Under the pieces are notes generated by a model. It saw only the letters and a list, made by a program, of their open reading frames with translations. It did no database searches and was not told the origin of the DNA. From NCBI GenBank assembly GCA_030044035.1, contig JASHWN010000167.1, positions 1-5,609 of the forward strand: a stretch of DNA of 5,609 bases. The letters run 5' to 3'. A program made the position numbers and the translations under genes. Shown in pieces: positions 1 through 5,609 of this stretch (position 1 is its first letter; the number at the start of each line of letters is the position of its first letter). This DNA comes from Xanthobacteraceae bacterium. GTDB taxonomy: Bacteria > Pseudomonadota > Alphaproteobacteria > Rhizobiales > Xanthobacteraceae.

Positions 1-899
1 CGCTTCAAAGTTGCCAGCGCTTCCGGTTCGAACCGGCAATCCTTGGTGTGCATGCCGATGGTGAGATCGTATTCCCGCGACATCACGCTTTCGCTGAAAC
101 TGTTGATGCCGCTCGTGATCTTCACCGTCTCGGCCTTGTGCGTGCGCATGTAGTCGACGGTCTCGATCCAGGCAGCAAGAAAGGCGCGGATCGCCTCCGG
201 ATTGCTGGCGATGAGCCGGTTCGAGGCGAACAGCGCGCCCGAGGCGACATCGCCCTCGAAGGTCGAGACCGGGGCGATGAGACGGCCTTCCTTGGTCTCC
301 TCGAAGCTCAGGAACAGCGCAGTGGTGCTGATCGCGGCATCGACCAGATGAGCGCGCATCGCGGCCCGGATCGGCGCCGGCCCGCCACCGATCGCCACCG
401 TCTTCACGCCGTCCGGCCCCCAGCCGAACTTGCGCGCGAGCTGATGACCGGACCAGTCGCTGAGCGAGCCGGGGCTGGAGACGCCGATAGTCTTGCCCTT
501 CAAATCCTCGAGCGTCTTGATCGGCGAATCCCATGGCACGCCGACACCGAGGAACGGCGCCGGCCCGGTGCTTTCGCATACGGCGAGCATCGGCGCGCCC
601 TTGGCGACGAAGGCCATTTCGGTTCCGGCGCCGTCGCCGATATCGATGGCTCCGGCGGTGAGCGCTTGCACCATCTTGCTGCCGCCGCCGAAGTCGACGA
701 TCTTGAGATCGAGCCCGTGCCTTTTGAAAATGTCGAGCCTGTCGCCGACATTCACGGGGATAATGGCATCCGAGGTCGCGTTGGCCTTGCCGACGGTCAA
801 CGACGTTTGCGCGGAGGCCGGAGCGGAAGCGACAGCAATGAGCGCTATCGCGATGGCGGCGGCGGCAGCCTGGAAGACGTGTCGAATCGATCCGATCAT
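1..899 (-). CDS. NMT1/TauT-like ABC transporter substrate-binding protein, C-terminus cut by window edge
   Basis: The minus strand reads open from ATG at 899 to the left edge: 299 complete codons, no stop. Residues 1-30 are a classic Sec signal peptide: Arg6/His7, a hydrophobic Ala/Ile/Leu stretch at 11-24, and an Ala-Ser-Ala cleavage site before Gln31. The mature protein begins with a beta strand (SLTVGKAN), then a ligand-domain segment (GGGSKMVQALTAGAIDIGDG, 71-90), the hinge-type motif LEDLKGKTIGVSSPGS (130-145), and SNPEAIRAFLAAWIET (232-247). This order is typical of the NMT1/THI5-like binding proteins (SsuA/TauA/NitT type), which capture a small ligand in the periplasm for an ABC importer. 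Family members are usually about 320-340 residues, so some 20-40 residues are probably missing. The start is supported by a strong ribosome binding site. The ligand cannot be told from sequence, and the partner permease and ATPase are not in view. It is divergent to the PhtD-like gene at 1009. Confidence 0.88.
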   Translation of the reverse strand, partial: MIGSIRHVFQAAAAAIAIALIAVASAPASAQTSLTVGKANATSDAIIPVNVGDRLDIFKRHGLDLKIVDFGGGSKMVQALTAGAIDIGDGAGTEMAFVAKGAPMLAVCESTGPAPFLGVGVPWDSPIKTLEDLKGKTIGVSSPGSLSDWSGHQLARKFGWGPDGVKTVAIGGGPAPIRAAMRAHLVDAAISTTALFLSFEETKEGRLIAPVSTFEGDVASGALFASNRLIASNPEAIRAFLAAWIETVDYMRTHKAETVKITSGINSFSESVMSREYDLTIGMHTKDCRFEPEALATLK

Positions 900-906
900 A
901 TAACTG

Positions 907-917
907 CCTCCCTCTCC
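907..917 (-). promoter_or_regulatory. Ribosome binding site of the substrate-binding protein gene
   Basis: Read on the minus strand this is GGAGAGGGAGG. The GGGAGG part lies 7 nt before the ATG at 899. It is a near-ideal Shine-Dalgarno match and fixes the start that gives a complete signal peptide. Confidence 0.75.
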
Positions 918-950
918 GACGCGTACCCGATGCCGCGCGGCGCGAATCCT

Positions 951-956
951 ATTATA
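951..956 (-). promoter_or_regulatory. Candidate -10 box for the leftward substrate-binding protein gene
   Basis: The minus strand reads TATAAT exactly, in a region that is otherwise very GC rich. Transcription starting about 7 nt downstream would leave a leader of about 45 nt before the ATG at 899, a sensible length. No good -35 hexamer is present at 16-18 bp spacing (around 973-979), so the promoter would be weak or activator-dependent. The same AT-rich patch reads TATTAT (950-955) on the plus strand, a five-of-six -10 match that could serve the rightward gene, but it too lacks a recognisable -35. This is an inference from sequence match only. Confidence 0.35.
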
Positions 957-958
957 CG

Positions 959-977
959 ATGCCGATGGCGTCGGCAT
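959..977. promoter_or_regulatory. Inverted repeat in the divergent intergenic region, possible operator
   Basis: The arms ATGCCGA (959-965) and TCGGCAT (971-977) are perfect reverse complements separated by 5 nt. The dyad starts 3 bp from the minus-strand TATAAT (951-956), covering what would be the -10/-35 spacer of the leftward promoter. It also lies 16 bp before the ribosome binding site of the rightward gene. A dimeric regulator bound here could act on both genes. It lacks the T-N11-A shape expected of a LysR-type site in these arms. It could also be a chance GC-rich repeat or an mRNA hairpin in the rightward leader. Confidence 0.3.
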
Positions 978-992
978 TGACGACCATAGCCC

Positions 993-997
993 GGAGG
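993..997 (+). promoter_or_regulatory. Ribosome binding site of the PhtD-like gene
   Basis: GGAGG sits 11 nt before the ATG at 1009. The spacing is a little long but usable. No ATG, GTG or TTG occurs in frame between about 943 and 1009, so this site decides the start. Confidence 0.65.
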
Positions 998-1008
998 CGG
1001 CAGCAAGC

Positions 1009-2007
1009 ATGGCCAATCTGCAGCTCAGTCTCGCGATCACCAGCAATCCGCGCACTTGGCCGATCATTGACGGGCGTGTCAAAGCCGAGGGCATCGATTT
1101 CACCACGACCGTACTCGGCCCGGCAGAAATGTTCTGGCGGCAATTAAACTTCGCCGAGTTCGACGTGTCCGAAATGTCGATGTCGGAACTCATGATGATC
1201 CGGGATCGCGGCGACGACCGGTTCATCGGCATCCCGGTGTTCACGACGCGGCGCTTCTACCATACCGGCATCTTGGTGCGTAAGGACGCCGCCATCGCCA
1301 GCCCCGCCGCTCTCAAGGGCAAGCGCGTCGGCTTACCGGAATACGTCCAAACCTCGGCGCTGTGGACCCGCGGCGTCCTGGAGAGCGAGTTCGGCATCGC
1401 GCCAGCGGACATGACGTTCTTCATGGAGCGGGTGCCGGCGCGCAGCCATGCCGGCGCGGTCGGCTTCAAGGCGCCGCCCGGCGTGACCATCAAGCAGATT
1501 CCGCCGGAGCAAAGCATCGGCTCGATGATGCTCGCGGGCGAGCTTGACGCCTGCATGTCCTATAACCGCAAGCAAGATGATCTCATCGACCGCAGCGATG
1601 TCGATCTCGGCCATCATCCCGACATCAGGCCGCTGTTCTCGAATCCGTCCGCCGAAGCCGACCGTTATTACAAGAAGACCGGCATCTATCCGATCAATCA
1701 CGGCATGATGGTCAAGCGCGCGGTGTTCGAGCGCAATCCCTGGGTCGCAATCAACATCTTCAAGGCATTCGATCGGGCGAACGACATCGCCGACGCCGAG
1801 CGGCGCGAGCACGTCGCCTATCATCTCGAAACCGGCATGGTGCCGCCGGATTATCGCCAGGCGCTGGCGACGCGGATCGTCACGCACGGCCTAAAAGCCA
1901 ACCGGGCGACCCTCGAAATGGCGGCAAAATATTCCAACCAGCAAGGCTTGACGCAGCGGGCCATGACGATGGACCGATTGTTCGCGCCGAACACGCTGGA
2001 TTCGTAA
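1009..2007 (+). CDS. 4,5-dihydroxyphthalate decarboxylase-like (PhtD-like) protein with periplasmic-binding-protein fold
   Basis: This 332-residue protein resembles the 4,5-dihydroxyphthalate decarboxylase group (Pht5/PhtD type, about 330 residues). Enzymes of that group turn 4,5-dihydroxyphthalate into protocatechuate, but many homologues are annotated only as ABC substrate-binding proteins. Visible group features are a short first strand then TWPIIDGRVKAEGID (16-30), EMFWRQL (40-46), FDVSEMSMSELM (51-62), a basic FTTRRFYHTGILVRKD stretch (78-93), LKGKRVGLPEY (102-112), an acidic GELDACMS (177-184), and YPINHGMMVKR (227-237). No signal peptide or membrane segment is present and none can be gained by moving the start upstream, so the protein should be cytoplasmic. 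This favours an enzyme or intracellular binder over a transporter component. It diverges from the exported binding protein at 899. Membership of the group is fairly sure; decarboxylase activity on phthalate derivatives is not, since no other phthalate-pathway gene is in view. Confidence 0.82.
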   Translation: MANLQLSLAITSNPRTWPIIDGRVKAEGIDFTTTVLGPAEMFWRQLNFAEFDVSEMSMSELMMIRDRGDDRFIGIPVFTTRRFYHTGILVRKDAAIASPAALKGKRVGLPEYVQTSALWTRGVLESEFGIAPADMTFFMERVPARSHAGAVGFKAPPGVTIKQIPPEQSIGSMMLAGELDACMSYNRKQDDLIDRSDVDLGHHPDIRPLFSNPSAEADRYYKKTGIYPINHGMMVKRAVFERNPWVAINIFKAFDRANDIADAERREHVAYHLETGMVPPDYRQALATRIVTHGLKANRATLEMAAKYSNQQGLTQRAMTMDRLFAPNTLDS

Positions 2008-2114
2008 GACCCGGAGTCCTGGCAACGTCATCTTCGGTAGCCTTGCCACATTTGCACGCCGCGCCGGTCCCATGCTTGCTGGGGTGTCCCTGATTCGCAC
2101 GCCGCCGGCTGGCC
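2008..2114. other. Intergenic gap between the PhtD-like gene and the helicase gene
   Basis: This 107-bp stretch holds no gene on either strand that I can support. There is no T-tract terminator after the stop at 2007 and no paired -35/-10. TTGCCA (2043-2048) matches five of six bases of a -35 box, but nothing like a -10 follows at 16-18 bp. No clear Shine-Dalgarno sequence precedes the helicase ATG. Read-through from the upstream gene or an alternative sigma factor promoter are both possible. Confidence 0.5.
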
Positions 2115-4172
2115 ATGACCGCCCCTTATCTTGCTGCACTCAATCCCGAACAGCGGCGTGCCGTCGAATACGGCATCGACGATCCTGCTCCGCTCCTCGT
2201 CGTCGCCGGCGCGGGCTCCGGCAAGACCAATACTCTCGCCCATCGGGTGGCGCATCTCATCGTGCAGGGCGCCGATCCGAGGCGGATCATGCTCTTGACC
2301 TTTTCACGGCGCGCGGCCGTCGAAATGACGCGCCGGGTCGAACGCATCGCCGCCCATGTCCTGCCGGACCGGGCGCGACTCGTTGCCGACGCCTTGACCT
2401 GGTCCGGGACTTTTCACGCGATCGGCGCCCGGCTGTTGCGCGAGCATGCCGAACAGATCGGGCTCGACCGCGCGTTCACGATCCATGATCGGGAAGATTC
2501 CGCCGACCTTATGAATCTGGTGCGGCACGATCTCGGTTTTTCCAAAACCGACGAGCGGTTTCCGGCCAAGAACACCTGTCTCGCGGTCTATTCCCGCGCC
2601 GTCAACGCCGAAGCGCCGTTGGCAGACGTGCTCGCTTCGCATTTCCCGTGGTGCGCCGGCCGGGAGAATGAACTCAAAGCGCTGTTCGGCGCCTATGTCG
2701 AGGCTAAGCAGCGACAAAACGTGCTCGATTACGACGACCTGCTCCTCTACTGGGCGCAGATGATGCACATCGACGACATCGCGCCCGATATCGCCGCGCG
2801 CTTCGATCATATCCTGGTCGACGAGTATCAGGACACCAACAGGCTCCAGGCGTCGATCCTGCTCGCGCTCAAGCCCGACGGCCGGGGACTGACCGTCGTC
2901 GGCGATGACGCGCAGTCGATTTATTCGTTCCGCGCCGCCACGGTGCGCAATATTCTGGATTTTCCGCAGCACTTTTCGCCGCCGGCCCATATCATCACGC
3001 TCGACCGCAATTACCGCTCGACGCAGCCGATCCTCTCCGCCGCCAATGCGGTGATTGATCTTGCGGCGGAGCGCCATAAAAAGAACCTGCGATCGGAGCG
3101 CGCGTCGGCCGAACGCCCGCAACTCGTCTGCGTACGCGACGAGGCCGACCAGGCGCGCTACGTGGCGGAGCGCATCCTGGAGCACCGCGAGGCCGCGATT
3201 GCGCTCAAACACCAAGCGGTGCTGTTTCGCGCATCGCACCACAGCGGCCCGCTCGAGATCGAATTGACCCGGCGCAACATCCCCTTTGTCAAATTTGGCG
3301 GGCTCAAATTCCTGGAAGCGGCCCACATCAAGGACGTGCTGGCGTTTCTGCGCTTTGCGGAAAACTTGCGCGACCGCGTGTCGGGTTTTCGGGTGATCCA
3401 AATCCTGCCGGGCGCGGGCCCCGCGACGGCGGCGCGCCTGCTGGATCGGCTCGCGGCGGCGCCCAGCCCCGGGGACGCGCTCACCGACTTCCGCCCGCCC
3501 GCGTCCTCCGCGGCGGACTGGCCGGCTTTTGCCGAGGCCTTGAGGCTTGTCCGCAACAACGCCGTGGGGTGGCCGGCGGAGCTCGATCTCGCTTGCCGCT
3601 GGTACGCACCGCATCTCGAACGCCGCTATGAGGACGCGAAAATGCGTGAAGCCGATCTGCTGCAGCTGGCGCAGATCGCTTCGACCTATGCGAGCCGGCA
3701 GCGCTTTTTGACCGAGCTGACGCTCGATCCGCCATCGGCGACCAGCGACGAAGCCGGTGTCCCGCTGCTCGATGAGGATTACGTGATCCTCTCGACCATC
3801 CACTCCGCCAAAGGGCAAGAGTGGAAGTCGGTATTCGTGTTGAATTGCGTCGACGGCTGCATTCCCTCCGACCTCGCGGTGGGCAGCACGCCGGAGATCG
3901 AGGAAGAGCGGCGGCTCCTCTATGTCGCAATGACGCGCGCCAAGGATCATCTCCACCTGATCGTGCCGCAGCGCTTCTTTGCGCACCAACAACGTGGCAA
4001 TGGCGACCGGCACATGTACGCGGTGCGGACCAGGTTCATCCCCGAGAAGATCGCCACCACGCTGTTCGAGCAAAGTGCCTGGCCGGCTGCGGCGCGCCAG
4101 AGCGGTTCGGCTGCCAAGCTGGCCGCCAAGCCCGTGGACATTGCCGCACGGCTTCGCAGCATGTGGCGTTGA
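2115..4172 (+). CDS. UvrD/Rep-family superfamily 1A ATP-dependent DNA helicase
   Basis: This 685-residue protein is a 3'-5' SF1A helicase by family. Every core motif is readable: Q motif LNPEQRRAV (9-17, Gln13); Walker A AGAGSGKT (31-38, Lys37); Ia LLTFSRRAAVEM (60-71); Ib SGTFHAIGARLL (97-108); Walker B LVDEYQDTN (234-242, Asp236/Glu237); III VVGDDAQSIYSFRAA (261-275); IV LDRNYRST (296-303, Arg301); V TIHSAKGQEW (561-570); VI EEERRLLYVAMTRAK (596-610, arginine finger Arg608). Subdomains 1A, 1B (about 90-190), 2A and 2B (about 380-550) are all represented, so it should unwind DNA using ATP, probably in repair or fork maintenance. The start is firm: an in-frame TGA at 2091-2093 is followed by no ATG before 2115, and the Q motif begins soon after. 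It ends about 35-40 residues earlier than UvrD/PcrA, leaving only a short Ala-rich tail, so the RNA-polymerase-binding C-terminal domain appears absent. I call it a UvrD-like paralogue, not uvrD itself. Confidence 0.95.
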   Translation: MTAPYLAALNPEQRRAVEYGIDDPAPLLVVAGAGSGKTNTLAHRVAHLIVQGADPRRIMLLTFSRRAAVEMTRRVERIAAHVLPDRARLVADALTWSGTFHAIGARLLREHAEQIGLDRAFTIHDREDSADLMNLVRHDLGFSKTDERFPAKNTCLAVYSRAVNAEAPLADVLASHFPWCAGRENELKALFGAYVEAKQRQNVLDYDDLLLYWAQMMHIDDIAPDIAARFDHILVDEYQDTNRLQASILLALKPDGRGLTVVGDDAQSIYSFRAATVRNILDFPQHFSPPAHIITLDRNYRSTQPILSAANAVIDLAAERHKKNLRSERASAERPQLVCVRDEADQARYVAERILEHREAAIALKHQAVLFRASHHSGPLEIELTRRNIPFVKFGGLKFLEAAHIKDVLAFLRFAENLRDRVSGFRVIQILPGAGPATAARLLDRLAAAPSPGDALTDFRPPASSAADWPAFAEALRLVRNNAVGWPAELDLACRWYAPHLERRYEDAKMREADLLQLAQIASTYASRQRFLTELTLDPPSATSDEAGVPLLDEDYVILSTIHSAKGQEWKSVFVLNCVDGCIPSDLAVGSTPEIEEERRLLYVAMTRAKDHLHLIVPQRFFAHQQRGNGDRHMYAVRTRFIPEKIATTLFEQSAWPAAARQSGSAAKLAAKPVDIAARLRSMWR

Positions 4173-4183
4173 GCGGCAACGAC

Positions 4184-5609
4184 CTAACGCATCAAATTGA
4201 CCGTGACGTTCTTCCGCTGCGTATAGCTCTCCAGCATGCCTTCCAGCGAGAACTCGCGGCCGATGCCGCTTTCCTTGTAGCCGCCATAGGAGTGCCCGGG
4301 ACTCTGGCCGAGGCCCTGATTGACCTGGACCCAACCGGCCTCGATGGCGTGCGCGGTACGCAAGGCGCGGCCGATGTCGTGCGACCAGACATAGGCGGCA
4401 AGCCCGTAGTGGCTGTCATTCGCCATTCGAATTGCATCGGCCTCGTCGGTCCAAGGGATGGCAACCAGCACCGGGCCGAAAATCTCCTCGCGCGCCAGGC
4501 GCCAATCGTTCGCCGCGTTGGCGAAGATGGTCGGGATGGCATAATAGCCCTCGCTGAGCGGCCCCTCCTTGGGTGGCAGCCCGCCGATCACGACGCGCGC
4601 CTCGCGCCGGCTCAGCCCTTCCTCGACATAGCCGCACACCTTGCTGAACTGCTTCTCATTGATGATGGTGCCGACGTCGCTTGCCTCGTCGAGCGGATCG
4701 CCGATCTTGAGCGCTTTCGCCTTCTGACCGAGCGCGTCGAGGAACGAGTCGAATATGTCGCGGTGCAGGAACAGGCGCGAGCCGGCGGTGCAGGACTGGC
4801 TCTGCCGCGTAAAGCGCATCGCCGCGATGATGCCGTCGACGACCCAGTCCTCGTTGGCGTCGGGAAAGACGATCGAGGGGCTCTTGCCGCCGAGCTCAAG
4901 CGAAACCGGCACGATGCGGTCGGAAGCGGCACGCATGATCAGCTTGCCGACCTCGGTCGAGCCGGTAAAGGACAGCTTGCTTACGGTCGGGTCGTTGGCG
5001 AGCGGAGCGCCGCACTCCTCGCCGAGCCCGGTGAGCACATTGAGCACGCCGGCCGGCAAAAACTCCTGGCACAGTTCGGCAAGCAGCAGCACGCCGAGCG
5101 GCGCATCCTCGGCCGCTTTCAGGACGATGGTGTTGCCGGCGCAAAGCGCGGGGCCGATCTTGAGCGCGGCAAGCAGCACCGGCGCGTTCCATGGAATAAT
5201 GGCGCCGACGACGCCAAGCGGCTCGCGCCGCGTGTAGCTCAGCACATGCTCGCCCAACGGGATCGTTTCGCCCTTGAGTTCGCCGCCCAAGCCGCCGAAG
5301 TAGCGCAGGATGTCGACCGTCGTCTTGGCCTCGGGCCGCGCCTGGGTGCGCAGCGCGTTGCCGGTCTCAAGCGCAATGGTGCGAGCCAGTTCCTCCAGGC
5401 GCGCCTCGAGCGCGTCGGCAATCCGCGCGAGCAGCCGTCCGCGATCGCGCGGAACGGTGCGCGACCAGGCCGGAAAGGCGTCAGCGGCGGCCTGCACCGC
5501 GCGCGCCACATCCTCGGCGCGGCCGCGCGGCACCACGGCGACCGGACGGCGGTGCGCCGGATCCTCGACTTCCAGCACCTCGCCCGAAGCGCTGTCGACC
5601 CATTGGCCG
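4184..5609 (-). CDS. NAD(P)-dependent aldehyde dehydrogenase, N-terminus cut by window edge
   Basis: The frame stays open to the right edge. Upstream of the GTG at 5578 it encodes GQWVDSASGEV, the usual aldehyde dehydrogenase N-terminus, so the true start lies outside the window, probably 5-20 codons further. There are 474 complete codons before the TAG at 4184-4186. Counting from the first complete codon, landmarks are PWNAP (139-143), LSFTGSTEVGK (212-222), SLELGGKSP with general base Glu238 (236-244), QSCTAGSRLF with nucleophile Cys273 (271-280), EEIFGPV with cofactor-ribose Glu375 (374-380), and the C-terminal PGHSYGGYKESGIGREF. By family it oxidises an aldehyde to its acid in the cytoplasm with NAD+ or NADP+. 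The substrate is not readable from sequence. Two mild oddities near the nucleophile are that the usual Gly of the NQGQxC motif is Ser (RQSQSC), and Glu to Cys spacing is 35 residues against 34 in human ALDH2. It converges on the helicase with an 11-bp gap. Confidence 0.94.
   Translation of the reverse strand, partial: GQWVDSASGEVLEVEDPAHRRPVAVVPRGRAEDVARAVQAAADAFPAWSRTVPRDRGRLLARIADALEARLEELARTIALETGNALRTQARPEAKTTVDILRYFGGLGGELKGETIPLGEHVLSYTRREPLGVVGAIIPWNAPVLLAALKIGPALCAGNTIVLKAAEDAPLGVLLLAELCQEFLPAGVLNVLTGLGEECGAPLANDPTVSKLSFTGSTEVGKLIMRAASDRIVPVSLELGGKSPSIVFPDANEDWVVDGIIAAMRFTRQSQSCTAGSRLFLHRDIFDSFLDALGQKAKALKIGDPLDEASDVGTIINEKQFSKVCGYVEEGLSRREARVVIGGLPPKEGPLSEGYYAIPTIFANAANDWRLAREEIFGPVLVAIPWTDEADAIRMANDSHYGLAAYVWSHDIGRALRTAHAIEAGWVQVNQGLGQSPGHSYGGYKESGIGREFSLEGMLESYTQRKNVTVNLMR

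Noticed and set aside
48..980. Plus-strand open frame of 310 codons opposite the left-hand gene
   Set aside because: It is antisense to the binding-protein gene, which has a signal peptide, a ribosome binding site and family motifs. The translated antisense product is rich in Arg, Asp and Gly, typical of a GC-rich shadow frame, and shows no recognisable domain.
977..982. TTGACG as a -35 box for the PhtD-like gene
   Set aside because: A -10 at normal spacing would fall on the ribosome binding site and start codon region, where no matching hexamer exists.
2020..2048. Inverted repeat TGGCAA/TTGCCA after the PhtD-like gene, considered as a terminator
   Set aside because: The stem is only 6 bp with a 17-nt loop, and no run of T follows in the direction of transcription.
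4141..4179. Inverted repeat TTGCCGC/GCGGCAA spanning the helicase stop codon, considered as a bidirectional terminator for the convergent genes
   Set aside because: The arms are 7 bp but 25 nt apart, one arm lies in coding sequence, and there is no T-tract on either side. Rho-dependent termination or overlapping transcripts are as likely.
2304..4334. Minus-strand open frame of 676 codons opposite the helicase
   Set aside because: It is unusually long, but it mirrors a gene with every helicase motif and overlaps the end of the aldehyde dehydrogenase. The product is Arg/Gly/Ala-rich with no family features; long antisense frames are common when third codon positions are mostly G or C.
1..5609. 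Search for an undescribed defence, mobile or RNA-based system built around the helicase
   Set aside because: UvrD-like helicases do occur in defence systems, but here the neighbours are metabolic, there are no nuclease, toxin, reverse transcriptase or integrase genes, no repeat arrays and no composition shift that I could see.

Overview
The window looks like ordinary chromosomal DNA from a GC-rich proteobacterium. The most likely source is an alphaproteobacterium of the Bradyrhizobium/Rhodopseudomonas/Xanthobacteraceae kind. That placement is an inference from the strong G/C bias at third codon positions and from the gene types (NMT1-like binding proteins, a 4,5-dihydroxyphthalate-decarboxylase-like protein, a catabolic aldehyde dehydrogenase). 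No rRNA or other taxonomic marker is present. I see no tRNA, rRNA, CRISPR array, insertion sequence or phage gene.

Layout, left to right. (1) 1-899, minus: an exported NMT1/TauT-type solute-binding protein. Its start and signal peptide are inside the window and its C-terminus runs off the left edge. (2) 900-1008: a 109-bp divergent intergenic region with strong ribosome binding sites on both sides, a perfect TATAAT hexamer on the minus strand, and next to it a 7-bp-arm dyad that could be an operator. (3) 1009-2007, plus: a leaderless protein of the 4,5-dihydroxyphthalate decarboxylase/PhtD-like group, which shares the periplasmic-binding-protein fold. (4) 2008-2114: a 107-bp gap with no convincing promoter or terminator. 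(5) 2115-4172, plus: a 685-residue UvrD/Rep-type superfamily 1 helicase with all core motifs intact. (6) 4173-4183: an 11-bp convergent gap. (7) 4184-5609, minus: an NAD(P)-dependent aldehyde dehydrogenase with catalytic Glu and Cys present. Its N-terminus runs off the right edge.

How the genes relate. The two left-hand genes diverge from one short control region and belong to related folds, so they may be co-regulated parts of one uptake or catabolic locus for a small, probably aromatic or carboxylated, compound. The permease and ATPase that would complete an ABC importer are not in the window; they could lie past the left edge. The aldehyde dehydrogenase fits a catabolic neighbourhood but is separated by the helicase and is transcribed convergently to it, so a functional link is not shown. 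The helicase looks like a housekeeping DNA-repair enzyme unrelated to its neighbours. I did not find evidence for an undescribed system; the findings are modest observations.
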